NCBI RefSeq assembly: GCF_001808955.1
Contig: NZ_KV795254.1
Location: 1 to 64,000 of the forward strand
Reading direction: 5' to 3'
DNA from: Rothia sp. HMSC078H08
GTDB lineage: Bacteria; Actinomycetota; Actinomycetes; Actinomycetales; Micrococcaceae
Length of the DNA stretch: 64,000 nt
Below the pieces are notes generated by a model. The model saw only the letters and a list, made by a program, of their open reading frames with translations. It made no database searches and was not told the origin of the DNA. The position numbers were made by a program, and so were the translations under genes. Positions 15,751 through 26,861 of the stretch are shown in pieces; positions within the stretch are counted from its first letter, which is position 1, and the number at the start of each line of letters is the position of its first letter.

Positions 15751-17721
15751 ATGAGCGAGAACACCACCCGCAGCGTACGCGTACGCGCCAGCGAACTTGA
15801 AGGCCGAGCCTGGCTCAACACCGGCGATAAGAACCTGACCCTGCAGGACCTGCGCGGCAAAATCGTTATTCTCGACTTCTGGACCCTCTGCTGCATCAAC
15901 TGCCTGCACGTCCTCGACGAACTACGCCCCCTCGAAGAAGAATTCTCCGACGTACTCGTCACCGTCGGCGTACACAGCCCCAAATTCGAACACGAAGCAG
16001 ACCCCGTAGCGCTCGCCGCAGCCGTCGACCGCTACCACATCACCCACCCCGTACTCGACGACCCCGAACTGACCACCTGGCAGGCATACACCGCCCGCGC
16101 ATGGCCCACCCTCGTCGTCGTCGACCCCGAAGGCTACATCGTCGCCCACCTCTCCGGTGAAGGCCACGTACAGGGCCTCACCTCCCTCGTACGCGAACTC
16201 GTCGCAGAACACGAAGCGAAGGGCACCCTGCACCGCGGCGACGGCCCCTACGTGCCCCGCCCCAAGGCAGCAGGCACCTACGCCTTCCCCGGCAAAGCCA
16301 TCGAACTGCCCGCCGAATTCGGCCCCGCAAACCTCTTCGGCAACCGCGAACGCACCTACCTCGTCGCAGACAGCGCACGCCACCGCATCCTGCAGGTAGC
16401 AGCCGACCTCAACACCGTCATCAACACCTACGGCGGCGGCGACGACCCCGTGAACCACCCCGTCAAGGGCCACGTCGACGGCACCGGCACCGAAGCACGC
16501 TTCAACGAACCCGCCGGCCTCGCCCTCGTACCCGAAAACCTGCGCGAACAGCTCGGCTACGACGTGCTGGTAGCCGACACCGTCAACCACCGCCTGCGCT
16601 CCCTCAACCTGAGCACCGGCGAAGTACGCACCCTCGCAGGCAACGGCGTGCAGCGCGTCATCGACGGCGACAACGCCGTCACCGGCGACCCCAACCACAT
16701 CCCCGCAGGTGTACCCGCCACCGAAATTGCGCTCTCCTCGCCCTGGGACGCGGTCTACTCCCGCGAAGCCGGCCAGTTCATCATCGCCATGGCAGGCACC
16801 CACCAGCTCTTCGGCTACGAACCCGTCACCGGCACCGTCAGCATCTTCGCAGGCTCTGGCGTCGAAGGCCTCGCCGACGGCCCCGCCGCCGACGCATGGT
16901 TCGCCCAGCCCTCCGGCATCATCGAAGCACGCGACGGCAGCCTCTGGGTCGCATGCTCCGAAACCAGCGGCCTGCGCCACGTCACCTTCACCGAGGACGG
17001 CGTACAGGTCACCTCCGCCGTTGGCAAGGGCCTGTTCGACTTCGGCTTCGTCGACGGCGACTCCGACACCGCCCGCATGCAGCACCCCCTCGGCCTGACC
17101 GAACTGCCCGACGGATCCATCGCAGTCGCCGACACCTACAACGGCGCCATCCGCCGCTGGGACCCTGCAACCGGCACCCTCGGCACCCTCGAACGCGGCC
17201 TCGACGAACCCTCCGACCTGCTCGTCGAAGAAGTACCCGGCGAAGAACCGCGCCTCATCATCGTCGAAACCAACGCCCACCAGCTCGTACGCGCCTCCAT
17301 CCCCGCCAAGGCACAGCACGTCGACGAAGGCGCCATCACCACCGCACGCCCCTCCACCAAGCTCACCGGCGGCACCCTCGAATTCACCTCACGATTCACC
17401 GTGCCCACCGGCCAGAAGCTCGACACCCGCTGGGGCGACCCCACCCAGCTGAAGATCTCATCCACCCCCGAGAACTTCATCCTGGAAGGCGCCGGCACCT
17501 CCACCGGACTGACCCGCACCCTCGTACTCAACCCCGAAATCACCGAGGCAGTCCTGCACATCACCGCTCGCGCCGCCGCCTGCGACGGCACCCCCGACGG
17601 TGACATCCCCGAGCACGCAGCATGCCACCTCTACCAGCAGGACTGGGGTATTCCCGTCGTCGTGACCGGTGACGAAGCAGACGAAAGCGAACTCGTCCTG
17701 GACCTTCGCGGTATCAACTAG
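15751..17721 (+). CDS. Thioredoxin-like/NHL-repeat protein
   Basis: 656 residues, no signal peptide. The N-terminal thioredoxin-like domain (about 15-150) has an FWTLCCINCLHVL motif (C48-I-N-C51 as the CxxC). A six-bladed NHL-type beta-propeller follows (about 185-520, repeated A-D-T-x-N-H-R-L / F-N-E-P-A-G-L patterns), then a C-terminal domain with T-A-R-A-A-A-C-D-G. This resembles the bacterial NHLRC2-like family; its biochemical role is not established to my knowledge. Strong C bias at third positions. The start has aggaga upstream. Confidence 0.88.
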   Translation: MSENTTRSVRVRASELEGRAWLNTGDKNLTLQDLRGKIVILDFWTLCCINCLHVLDELRPLEEEFSDVLVTVGVHSPKFEHEADPVALAAAVDRYHITHPVLDDPELTTWQAYTARAWPTLVVVDPEGYIVAHLSGEGHVQGLTSLVRELVAEHEAKGTLHRGDGPYVPRPKAAGTYAFPGKAIELPAEFGPANLFGNRERTYLVADSARHRILQVAADLNTVINTYGGGDDPVNHPVKGHVDGTGTEARFNEPAGLALVPENLREQLGYDVLVADTVNHRLRSLNLSTGEVRTLAGNGVQRVIDGDNAVTGDPNHIPAGVPATEIALSSPWDAVYSREAGQFIIAMAGTHQLFGYEPVTGTVSIFAGSGVEGLADGPAADAWFAQPSGIIEARDGSLWVACSETSGLRHVTFTEDGVQVTSAVGKGLFDFGFVDGDSDTARMQHPLGLTELPDGSIAVADTYNGAIRRWDPATGTLGTLERGLDEPSDLLVEEVPGEEPRLIIVETNAHQLVRASIPAKAQHVDEGAITTARPSTKLTGGTLEFTSRFTVPTGQKLDTRWGDPTQLKISSTPENFILEGAGTSTGLTRTLVLNPEITEAVLHITARAAACDGTPDGDIPEHAACHLYQQDWGIPVVVTGDEADESELVLDLRGIN

Positions 17722-17740
17722 GGATCTATAAAAGAATCAA

Positions 17741-17825
17741 GGGTCAGTATTATCCTCGCTCCTACAGGGGCACCCGTCCTCGCTTCGCTCGGACACCCTG
17801 ATGTCGCTACGGATAATACTGACCC
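17741..17825 (+). repeat. Locus-paired palindromic repeat, copy 1 (type A)
   Basis: Outer arms gggtcagtattatcc / ggataatactgaccc (perfect) enclose the core tcgctcctacaggggcaccc...cgcttcgctcgg...caccctgatgtcgctac. T4 follows, so it can act as a terminator. Confidence 0.9.
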
Positions 17826-17899
17826 TTTTCTGCTGTGCCGCCCTGATACCGCTACGGATAGCGCCGGTTCCCTTTGTACTTTTAGGATTGTGGGACGCG

Positions 17900-17990
17900 A
17901 AAGGGCCGGGTCATCCTCGCTCCTACAGGGGCACCCGTCCTCGTTTCGCTCGGGCACCCTGATGTCGCTACGGATAACACCGGCCCTTTC
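17900..17990 (+). repeat. Locus-paired palindromic repeat, copy 2 (type A)
   Basis: Same core with different outer arms: aaagggccgggtcatcc / ggataacaccggcccttt. Confidence 0.88.
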
Positions 17991-18008
17991 TCAGCCCATA
18001 TAAGCCAC

Positions 18009-18094
18009 GAGCCAGTATGCTCTTCCGCTCCTACAGGGAACCCGCCCTCGCTTCGCTCAGGCACCCTGATGTCGCGTTCAGAGCATACTGGCTC
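18009..18094 (+). repeat. Locus-paired palindromic repeat, copy 3 (type A)
   Basis: Same core. Outer arms gagccagtatgctct / agagcatactggctc are perfect over 15 bp and unlike those of copies 1 and 2. Confidence 0.9.
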
Positions 18095-18112
18095 TCGCGC
18101 AGCTCAGCGGCT

Positions 18113-19090
18113 TTAGAAGGAGACTCGGACCGCCTTCGCATCCGCCTCCACCGACGCCTTCAACGTAAACGGAATCTCCTTCTGCACCTGCGAACGCGCA
18201 CCCGTAAACAAATCCAACTGAGTAAACGACACCTTCGCCGTACCCGACATCGGCTTCAACGACCACACACCTGCCGAACTCACACTCACCTGCGGATCCG
18301 CAACCTTCACCACCGACCACTTCACCTCAGAATCCACACGACCCGTAAACGCATACTCAAAAGGGCACCCACCAGGATAAAGAGTGCTCTGCTGCGTACA
18401 CTTCTTCAAATGATCCTGCACCTGCTCCTTCACCGACGACAACGCATTATCACTCGGCTTCAACTCCATACGCACCGCATGATTCGCATCCTGCGCAGTC
18501 ACCACCTCATTCACCTTCTGCGCCGTATAAACCGTCGAATCATACGACACCGCATACACACCCGGATAAAACACCGGGAACGACGCCGCACCCTCATCCA
18601 CCGCAACCTTACGGTTATTAATCGTCGCAGCCTCCACACCCTGAATATTCACCTTCACCGACGGTAAAGACGTCTCATCAATAGCCCACTTATCAAAAAA
18701 GCCCCAATGAGTACCCGCACGATGCAAACGAAAATCCGTATGCTGCTGCGAACCCTCCAACGTATAGGACGCACGCACCGTCGCATGCTCACCATCGGCG
18801 CTAGTCTCCACCACCTCATACGACACCTCACCCAACGAAGACACCGAACGCCTCAAAGCATCCCCATCCAGCAGCGACGCGTCACCCTCAGGGATCTGCG
18901 CACCCAACAGGCCACGCGCATACGAACCATTACCCGTACGCAACGCATGAAAATACTCCCGCACCTGACCAGTCGGACCATACACCAGCTTATTCGTCAT
19001 AACCAGCGCCGCAGCAGCCACAGACACCGCCACCACAACACCGACCATCCACATTGCCAGGACCCGCTCCACGGGAGAAAAATTACGCAT
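18113..19090 (-). CDS. Membrane-anchored extracytoplasmic protein, unknown
   Basis: 325 residues. One N-terminal membrane helix (about 13-33) is followed by an extracytoplasmic part. The first section (VREYFHALRTGNGSYARGLL, about 43-62) looks like the start of an NTF2-like or DUF4878-like fold; the remainder is beta-rich with C-T-Q-Q...G-G-C as a possible disulfide. No known catalytic motif. Start: no Shine-Dalgarno; a TACCCT -10 lies exactly 6 nt before the ATG, so the mRNA is predicted leaderless. Divergent from the next gene, also apparently leaderless. Confidence 0.75.
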   Translation of the reverse strand: MRNFSPVERVLAMWMVGVVVAVSVAAAALVMTNKLVYGPTGQVREYFHALRTGNGSYARGLLGAQIPEGDASLLDGDALRRSVSSLGEVSYEVVETSADGEHATVRASYTLEGSQQHTDFRLHRAGTHWGFFDKWAIDETSLPSVKVNIQGVEAATINNRKVAVDEGAASFPVFYPGVYAVSYDSTVYTAQKVNEVVTAQDANHAVRMELKPSDNALSSVKEQVQDHLKKCTQQSTLYPGGCPFEYAFTGRVDSEVKWSVVKVADPQVSVSSAGVWSLKPMSGTAKVSFTQLDLFTGARSQVQKEIPFTLKASVEADAKAVRVSF

Positions 19091-19096
19091 AGAACC

Positions 19097-19102
19097 AGGG
19101 TA
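19097..19102 (-). promoter_or_regulatory. -10 of leaderless gene 18113-19090
   Basis: Minus-strand TACCCT, N6, then ATG. Confidence 0.5.
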
Positions 19103-19147
19103 ACGCAGGTAGTCCGCTAGGTTTCACGCACCGCACACACTAAAGTT

Positions 19148-19855
19148 GTGTATATGGCAGAACGCGCTCACGAAGTCCCCGCCAAATACGGCGAAGTCAA
19201 CGAACTATTCCACCCCCGCATGCGATCCTACGGCAGGCGCATCGAAGCGGCACTCCCCGGCACCATTGTGCTCCTCGCCGCGCTCGCCTTCGTCTTCTAC
19301 AAGCGACCGGCCCTGCCGTACACCATCTTTGTGCTTCTTATCGGCGCCATCGCCGGTGTCAACCTCTACTCAGTTCTCAAACCCACCATTATCGTCATCA
19401 CCAAAACCCACGTGCTCCGCGCACGCACCTTCGGCTGGTTCGCCGTACCCCTCGAAAACATCGACCACACCATCTACGCCGAAAAGCTCTACCCCAAAAA
19501 AGCCTACGGCCAGAAACTCAAAACCGTCGCCGGTCGCCTACGCTACCGCAGCTTCCCCGCCATGTGGGCCGTCGACAAAGACGGCAAACAGCTCATGCGC
19601 ATCGACGGCCGCGTCTGGGACGGCAAAACCATGCGAGAAGTCTCCTCCAAACTCTCCCCCCAGACCACCATCTACAAGCAGATCAACGTGGTCAACATGG
19701 ACAAAGAACACAAGGGACTCATCACCTTCAACGAACTGCACCCCGGCTGGCGCTCCAGCCTCATGACCGCGCTCGCCGTCATCATCGTGGCAATCCTCTT
19801 CGCCGCATCCTTCCTGCCCGAAGAAATCGCCCGCAACATCTACATGATCCACTAG
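19148..19855 (+). CDS. Membrane protein with PH-like middle region, unknown
   Basis: 235 residues from GTG 19148 (235 is with GTG; ATG 19154 is an alternative). Two adjacent membrane helices (about 38-76), a soluble beta-rich middle (about 85-205) resembling bacterial PH-like/YdbS-type domains, and a C-terminal helix (about 208-226). No Shine-Dalgarno; cacact lies 6 nt before the GTG, suggesting a leaderless start. The PH-like assignment is by general pattern only. A bidirectional terminator separates it from the convergent methyltransferase. Confidence 0.75.
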   Translation: MYMAERAHEVPAKYGEVNELFHPRMRSYGRRIEAALPGTIVLLAALAFVFYKRPALPYTIFVLLIGAIAGVNLYSVLKPTIIVITKTHVLRARTFGWFAVPLENIDHTIYAEKLYPKKAYGQKLKTVAGRLRYRSFPAMWAVDKDGKQLMRIDGRVWDGKTMREVSSKLSPQTTIYKQINVVNMDKEHKGLITFNELHPGWRSSLMTALAVIIVAILFAASFLPEEIARNIYMIH

Positions 19856-19902
19856 AACAACCATTCTTTAAAGTTCTTATGGACGCGCTTCTTCCGGACA
19901 CA

Positions 19903-19950
19903 CAAATGGCCCGGCGCCCACCCCACACAGGGGAGGCGCCGGGCCATTTG
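19903..19950. terminator. Bidirectional terminator
   Basis: Stem caaatggcccggcgcc / ggcgccgggccatttg between two convergent genes. Confidence 0.9.
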
Positions 19951-19995
19951 TATGCCTAGCTAAATGCGCTTAGCGCGCTCGTTTCAGATGCGAGC

Positions 19996-20661
19996 CTAGC
20001 TCGCCGGGCGCGACAGAACCGCCACCAAAAATTCCGAAGAGCCCTCCACAAACGGGTGCATCTGCCATGAAGAGTAGGTGTTATCCACGTTCAGGCCAAC
20101 CTCGCGGGCATCAGCGAGGAACTGCTCAAACGCATAATCACGGCCAGGACCCGAACCATAACCCACGACAGCGCGGCCACCCGGCGCCAACACGCGACGG
20201 AAATTCTCCACCACCGGCTTACGAGTCGAACGAGCCAAGAAACCCATCACATTACCCGCACACACCAGCAGCTCAAAACCATTCTCCGCCGTAGCGTCAC
20301 CCTCAATGCCCAGCACCTCCGGCAAATCCACCAAATCAGCAGTAATCCACGTAGCCTCCGGGCAGACGCGGCGCGCCTCCTCAATCAGCTCAGGATCAAT
20401 ATCAACACCCGTCACACGGTGACCCAACGCGTGCAGCTGCTTACCCACACGACCAGGGCCAGAACCCGCATCAAGAATCTTCGCGCCACGAGACGCCAAC
20501 GCATTCACTAGGCGAGACTCACCGGCCATATCATTACCCTCAGCCTCCATCGCCTTAAAACGGTCAATGTACCACTGTGAGTGATTCGGGTTGCTTTCCT
20601 TGCGGATCAGCCACAGGGACTTCTCACGCTCACCCGGAGCGTTGAAACTCATCATTGCCAT
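19996..20661 (-). CDS. Class I SAM-dependent methyltransferase
   Basis: 221 residues. Motif I is I-L-D-A-G-S-G-P-G-R-V-G (about 62-73), with V-T-G-V-D-I-D (motif II acidic end) and F-R-R-V-L-A-P-G-G-R (post-motif). Soluble; substrate unknown. Start ATG with aaggag. The 187-bp upstream region is GC-rich and holds only its promoter as far as can be seen. Confidence 0.88.
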   Translation of the reverse strand: MAMMSFNAPGEREKSLWLIRKESNPNHSQWYIDRFKAMEAEGNDMAGESRLVNALASRGAKILDAGSGPGRVGKQLHALGHRVTGVDIDPELIEEARRVCPEATWITADLVDLPEVLGIEGDATAENGFELLVCAGNVMGFLARSTRKPVVENFRRVLAPGGRAVVGYGSGPGRDYAFEQFLADAREVGLNVDNTYSSWQMHPFVEGSSEFLVAVLSRPAS

Positions 20662-20848
20662 AAAAACTCCTTTGATAGGGTTGAGGACGCGCCAGCCGCC
20701 ACCCGGCGAGGTGACCGCGGCGTATAAGCGGTGTGTGCGCTACGTACTAGCATAGCCCCACCCGGCGTCTGCCGGTAAGGGCAGTAAGAGCCGGACGGGG
20801 CTACGGGAGGGGAACGGACGCTACAGAGGCTAAACGATAGGGACGCGT

Positions 20849-21961
20849 TTAGAGGTGGTCGCCCTCAGTATTCGACGTGCCCTCAGCAATCGCCTTACGC
20901 ATCTGCTCCTGACGCTCCTCCTCAGCCAGACGAGCCGCCTCAGCGAACTGCGCCTCAATATCGGTCAGCAACGCCTCAACCTCCTCCTTACCAGCCACCG
21001 GACCGCCAGCAATCAGACCATCAGCACCCAAAACCACCGCCAACGGCACACCATTACCGAAATTCGCGCGCGCACCAGCATCACGGTCAATCAGCGGAGT
21101 TAACCCTTCAGGCAACGTACCCGCATTACGCGAGGTCTGCAACGACTCCAGGCTCGAATACACCGGATGCAACGCCACCTGCGGCAGACGCTCCTGCCAC
21201 GAAGACATCGTCTTCAAAAACTTCACACAACCAGCACACGTCGCCGACACAAACACCAGCATACGCGCCTGATTCTTAGCCAACGCACGCAAATTCGTGT
21301 GACGACCATTCTCCAGGTACAGCGCCGCATGAGGAATCGGCATACGAACATACAGCTCCTCGCCGTTCTCGTCATACACCGGCTCCGGCAAAATCACCTC
21401 AGCCTGCGGCTCCGGCTGCGCAAGAGCATCACCGCGGCGAACAGCCTCCAACGTCACAGCAATCAGCGCCGCACCAAAAACCCAAGTCCAGCCGCTATTA
21501 CCCAGACCCAGCAGAGTCGACACAACACCCGTGCCGCCCCTCAACGCGCTCGCATGCGCGCCAGCCGCCGCCAACAGCAACGCAACATTACGGACCAGCG
21601 TGTAACGGCTCACCGGCGCATTCGACTCAGAACCAAAACAATTACAACCCGCAGTACGACCCGTCGCCAGTGCGCGCGCAATCACCACCGTATAGAACAG
21701 CATCAGAATCAACGCCAAACCCGAAGCAATCACAACAGGCAAACGCACCGGCGACAGCAGCAGAACGGCGGCCAGGGCAATCTCGAACCACGGCAAAATC
21801 AGCGACACCGCACGGGTCGGCGCGATCTTCTCCAAACCAAGATTCTGAATACCGGTCACGGTACTCTGCGGGTCCTTCGCCTTAGCAATACCGCTAATCA
21901 GCAAAGTCAACGCAACAAGTGCCGTACACAAAACAAGCGGCACAGTAGAGACGGTGAGCAT
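20849..21961 (-). CDS. MauE/DoxX-domain membrane protein with thioredoxin-like domain
   Basis: 370 residues. A four-helix MauE-like membrane domain (about 5-165) with the C-N-C-F-G cysteine motif is followed by a soluble thioredoxin-like domain (about 225-345) with V-S-A-T-C-A-G-C-V-K-F and a charged C-terminal helix. The combination suggests disulfide or redox transfer across the membrane (vitamin-K-reductase/MauE logic; inference). Start: an in-frame upstream start exists at 22069, but the ATG at 21961 has aggag directly upstream and begins the first membrane helix. Confidence 0.85.
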   Translation of the reverse strand: MLTVSTVPLVLCTALVALTLLISGIAKAKDPQSTVTGIQNLGLEKIAPTRAVSLILPWFEIALAAVLLLSPVRLPVVIASGLALILMLFYTVVIARALATGRTAGCNCFGSESNAPVSRYTLVRNVALLLAAAGAHASALRGGTGVVSTLLGLGNSGWTWVFGAALIAVTLEAVRRGDALAQPEPQAEVILPEPVYDENGEELYVRMPIPHAALYLENGRHTNLRALAKNQARMLVFVSATCAGCVKFLKTMSSWQERLPQVALHPVYSSLESLQTSRNAGTLPEGLTPLIDRDAGARANFGNGVPLAVVLGADGLIAGGPVAGKEEVEALLTDIEAQFAEAARLAEEERQEQMRKAIAEGTSNTEGDHL

Positions 21962-22110
21962 AAAACTCCTAGAGTGAGTGTGCGAAAACAGGAGGCGGCA
22001 GTGGCAGTTTTTAGGCAGAACAAACCGTGCGACGTGCCGCCGTGTTATACACGATTTTACGCCCTGCACAGGGGGAAATGTCTCTACGGGTTAAGCTCTA
22101 CGAGTTAAGC

Positions 22111-22200
22111 GGAAAGCGGTATGCGCCCTCGTTCCTGCAGGGAACCCGCCCTCGCTTCGCTTCGGGCACCCTGATGTCACTACGGACGATACCGCTTTCC
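22111..22200 (+). repeat. Locus-paired palindromic repeat, copy 4 (type A)
   Basis: Outer arms ggaaagcggtat / ataccgctttcc (perfect) around the conserved core. Confidence 0.9.
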
Positions 22201-22214
22201 TTACGATTAGGCGC

Positions 22215-22272
22215 GCTATGCCCTTCCTCCGCGCCTACAGGGGACCCTGATGTCGCCTCCGGAAGGGATAGC
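22215..22272 (+). repeat. Locus-paired palindromic repeat, copy 5 (core deleted)
   Basis: Arms gctatgcccttcc / ggaagggatagc with only the cgcctacaggg and accctgatgtcgc ends of the core; the inner hairpin is missing. It follows thiF by 17 bp on the minus strand. Confidence 0.85.
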
Positions 22273-22288
22273 TACGCCTTGTATGCGT

Positions 22289-24162
<1,874 letters not shown>

Positions 24163-24245
24163 CTACGGTGCGCCCGGTTTAGAAAGAAAACCGAGAATGG
24201 CTGTTCTTTTTGCCGGTGGGTATCTCTCCGGTACAGGCTGAAAGA

Positions 24246-24443
24246 TTAGCCGCCCTGAACGGCGGTGAGGGCATCCACCCTATCGCCCTCGTTCAGCGGG
24301 ACATCCAGCCACGTGGAACGCGGCACAATACTGCGGTTAAGGGCTACTGCCACGCCCGCCTCGGTACCAAACTGGTCCATGACAAGGTCAAATACGGTGG
24401 GGGCGTTGGTGGTTAGCGGCTCGCCGTTGTAGGTGATGATCAT
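24246..24443 (-). CDS. thiS: Sulfur carrier protein ThiS
   Basis: 65 residues, ubiquitin-like: MIITYNGEPLTTNAPTV start and a C-terminal V-Q-G-G diglycine that is adenylated and thiocarboxylated. Located between thiO and thiG; 140 bp separate it from thiG. Confidence 0.95.
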   Translation of the reverse strand: MIITYNGEPLTTNAPTVFDLVMDQFGTEAGVAVALNRSIVPRSTWLDVPLNEGDRVDALTAVQGG

Positions 24444-24491
24444 GCGAAATCCTTTCGTGAAGGTGCCGGGTGCATCCGGCGGGGACTGTGT

Positions 24492-25574
24492 TTAGTGGGT
24501 GAATCGTGCCGGGTCGCATGCCTGCATGATGGGCGGAATCTCAGCCCCGCAGGCGACCTCTGCACCAACCTTGCCGGCGAGTGCGGCAAGCAGAATACCG
24601 TGGCGGAAATAGCCCGTGGACACGAGCTGGCGGGTGCCGTCGGCACGAGTGCGGTACCCGAAGATGGGCAGGTCGTCCGGGGTGCCGGGGCGCGCGCCGA
24701 CGTTCGCCTCCAGAAGCTCGCACTCTTCAACCGCGGGCACGAGGCGGATCGCGTCACGTAGCAGCTGGTGCACGCCGTCAATGGCGGGTAGTGTGCGGTG
24801 GTCTTCGCGGCTGGTCGCGCCAATGCACAGCTCCCCGTCAGGGCGGGGGATGAGGTAGACGGGGCGGGAGTTCACGTAGCCGCGCACCACATGCTTGAGG
24901 ATGGGCCGCGGGGCGCGCAGACGCAGAATGTCCCCGTAGACGGGGCGTAGCGGGTAGTCCCCATGCAGTGTTGCCCCTAGTCCAGTGCAGATAATGTCGC
25001 CCGCATCCGGGGCGGTGACCCGTTCGGTGCCGAAGGTGACGCCGCGGCGGGTGAGGGCGTCTTTGAGGGCGCGCCTCATGAGCCGCGGGTGCAGCTGATG
25101 GTCACTGGGGATGCTCACAGCGCCGGCGATACGCGGTGCCAGGAGCGGTTCGAGGGCGCGCGCCTGCGTCGGGGTGACGGGGTCCGCGGGGCGGTTCATA
25201 TCCCGGTAGTAGGCGCGGGTGCGTTGCAGGTGCTCGGCGTCGGCACGGTCGGCAGCGACGATGAGCGTGCCGGTGGTGTCGTAGCCGGTGGGCAGGTCGG
25301 TGGCGCGGCTGAGCCTCTCCATGAGGGAGGGGTAGGCGTCGGCGCTGGCGGTCATGAGCGGGAAGAGCGCGTCCTGCTGGAATTGCACTTCTGCGATGGG
25401 CGCGAGCATACCGCCGGCGTAGTGGCTGGCGGCGGGGTAGAGCGCCGTGCCGTCGTCGGCGGTGCCGTAGTCGCTGGTTTCGGCGTCGATGAGGTGCACG
25501 CTTTCGCCGCGTTCGGTGAGCTCAAACGCGGTGGTGAGGCCAATGATTCCGCCACCAATGATGGTGATGGTCAT
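24492..25574 (-). CDS. thiO: Glycine oxidase ThiO
   Basis: 360 residues. An N-terminal FAD dinucleotide fold I-I-G-G-G-I-I-G-L (about 4-12) and a DAO-type C-terminus with V-G-A-R-P-G-T-P-D-D-L-P and S-T-G-Y-F-R-H-G-I-L-L-A. It oxidises glycine to the imine used by ThiG, so this strain uses the aerobic ThiO route rather than ThiH. It is 2 nt from the end of thiE. Confidence 0.94.
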   Translation of the reverse strand: MTITIIGGGIIGLTTAFELTERGESVHLIDAETSDYGTADDGTALYPAASHYAGGMLAPIAEVQFQQDALFPLMTASADAYPSLMERLSRATDLPTGYDTTGTLIVAADRADAEHLQRTRAYYRDMNRPADPVTPTQARALEPLLAPRIAGAVSIPSDHQLHPRLMRRALKDALTRRGVTFGTERVTAPDAGDIICTGLGATLHGDYPLRPVYGDILRLRAPRPILKHVVRGYVNSRPVYLIPRPDGELCIGATSREDHRTLPAIDGVHQLLRDAIRLVPAVEECELLEANVGARPGTPDDLPIFGYRTRADGTRQLVSTGYFRHGILLAALAGKVGAEVACGAEIPPIMQACDPARFTH

Positions 25575-25576
25575 GG

Positions 25577-26197
25577 CTATGCCTGCAGCGCGGGGTTGTC
25601 GACGAAGGCGCGGACCATGGCGATTCCGGCAACTCCGGTGGTGCGGATGGCGGGGCAGTCTTCGGGGGTGATGTCGCCGATAGCTACGGTGGGCACGGCG
25701 GACAGTTCGGCAAGTTCGCGGAGCCCATCAATGCCGAGGGGCGGGCGGTTGGACTGCTTGGTGGGGCTGGGACGGAACGGCCCGGTGCCAATGTAGTCGA
25801 TTAGGTGCGCGATCTTGTTGGACTCTTCAACGAGCTGCCGGGTGCCGGTGGTCAGACCGATGATCGCGTCGGCGCCGAGGAGGGCGCGGGCGTCGGCTAC
25901 GGGCAGGTCGTCTTGACCGATGTGCACGCCGTCAACGCGCACGCCGCGGGCACGCAGCGCGAGGGCGACGTCTACACGGTCGTCGACGAGGAGGGTCTGG
26001 TGCGGCTGGATGATGCCGGCGATAGCTTCGGTGAGCTGGTAGAGCTCGCGCGCGCTGATGGGTTTGGACCTGACTTGGATGCAGGTGGCGTGTTTGGCTG
26101 CCCGGACGGTTTCGAGGGGGTTGTCGCCTGTGACGAGGTAGAGGTTCAGGTCGAGGGGGCGTGCTGGGGTGGTGTAGGGGTGCGTTTCGCGGGTCAT
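25577..26197 (-). CDS. thiE: Thiamine-phosphate synthase
   Basis: 206 residues. I-Q-V-R-S-K (pyrophosphate-binding region), L-L-V-D-D-R-V-D-V-A, H-I-G-Q-D-D-L-P and I-G-T-G-P-F-R-P-S-P-T-K are ThiE signatures. It joins HMP-PP and thiazole phosphate. First gene of the minus-strand thi operon. No TPP riboswitch motif (ctgaga / acctgat) is seen within about 300 bp upstream. Confidence 0.95.
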   Translation of the reverse strand: MTRETHPYTTPARPLDLNLYLVTGDNPLETVRAAKHATCIQVRSKPISARELYQLTEAIAGIIQPHQTLLVDDRVDVALALRARGVRVDGVHIGQDDLPVADARALLGADAIIGLTTGTRQLVEESNKIAHLIDYIGTGPFRPSPTKQSNRPPLGIDGLRELAELSAVPTVAIGDITPEDCPAIRTTGVAGIAMVRAFVDNPALQA

Positions 26198-26358
26198 GCG
26201 GGTCTACGATTCCTCGTCGAGTAGCTGTTTGTGAGAAAATCTCTCATTGAATTTCTGTGGTTAGGTTAGCACAGCTGTGGGGTGAGTTGAACATTCTTCA
26301 AGTGTTTTGGGGTGGCTTGCGGGGTGTGTTCCTCGCTTGTGTAGGGGATAGGCTGGCG

Positions 26359-26441
26359 CGCTATACACTTCCTTCGCTCCTGCAGGGGACCCGCCCTCGC
26401 AGAGCTCGGGCACCCTGATGTCGCTGCAGGAAGGTATAGCG
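26359..26441 (+). repeat. Locus-paired palindromic repeat, copy 6 (type A)
   Basis: Arms cgctatacacttcct / aggaaggtatagcg (1-nt slip) around the core. Confidence 0.85.
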
Positions 26442-26701
26442 GCACCGCGCTCGCGCAGTTGCGGCAAGCCCTTTCGCGCTGAGCCCGCTGGTAGGCACCC
26501 TGACCTCCTAAGCTGAGCCACCACCTCACCCAAATACCTATCCCGTTTCCCGGTGAGCTGTCTGCGGTACCTCACCCGAGTATTCCCCACCCCGCCTCCG
26601 CGCACACTCTTCCCAAACCGAGCGCCCGCGGTTCGTTCCCAGCCGCGCAGCCGCACCCACTACTCCACCTGCCCGGAGAAGGGGAGAGAGTTAGTAGGGG
26701 A

Positions 26702-26787
26702 GAGGCCGGTATGTTCCGTCGCGACATCAGGGTGTCCGAAGCGAAGCGAGGACGGGTTCCCTGCAGGAGCAAGGAACATACCGCCTC
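26702..26787 (-). repeat. Locus-paired palindromic repeat, copy 7 (type A, reversed)
   Basis: The core is in the opposite orientation (cgacatcagggtg... ...ccctgcagga). Arms gaggccggtatgttcc / ggaacataccgcctc. Confidence 0.88.
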
Positions 26788-26822
26788 GACCCGTCCAACC
26801 GAGCCCAACCACCGCATCCAAC

Positions 26823-26860
26823 CTAAAAAATAAAGCCCCAAACCATAAGGTCCGGGGCTT
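26823..26860 (-). terminator. Terminator after tRNA-Gly
   Basis: On the minus strand: aagccccgg...ggggctt followed by a T-rich tail. Confidence 0.8.
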
Positions 26861-26861
26861 G

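Larger units (their letters stand above)
17722..18112. other. Intergenic block made of three palindromic repeats
   Basis: Between the convergent NHL gene and the minus-strand gene ending at 18113. Nearly all of it is repeat copies 1-3 plus a half-copy remnant at about 17838-17868. Confidence 0.7.
26198..26861. other. 664-bp intergenic region with two repeats
   Basis: No supported ORF. It contains repeat copies 6 and 7 and the tRNA-Gly terminator. A half iron-box-like string ttaggttagc (26262-26271) lies upstream of thiE, without the second half. Confidence 0.5.

Noticed and set aside
18113..18667. Long plus-strand frames antisense to the membrane protein at 18113-19090
   Set aside because: Arg/His/Leu-rich shadow of the C-biased minus-strand gene; no ribosome site.
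21962..22069. N-terminal extension of the MauE/thioredoxin protein
   Set aside because: The inner ATG has an aggag site and starts the first membrane helix; the extension is polar, cysteine-rich and unlike the family.
24441..25796. Long plus-strand Gly/Val-rich frames over thiO and thiE
   Set aside because: Mirror frames of GC-rich minus-strand genes whose products match known thiamine enzymes.
26262..26271. Half iron box (ttaggttagc) upstream of thiE
   Set aside because: Only the left half of the DtxR/IdeR consensus matches; the right half is absent.
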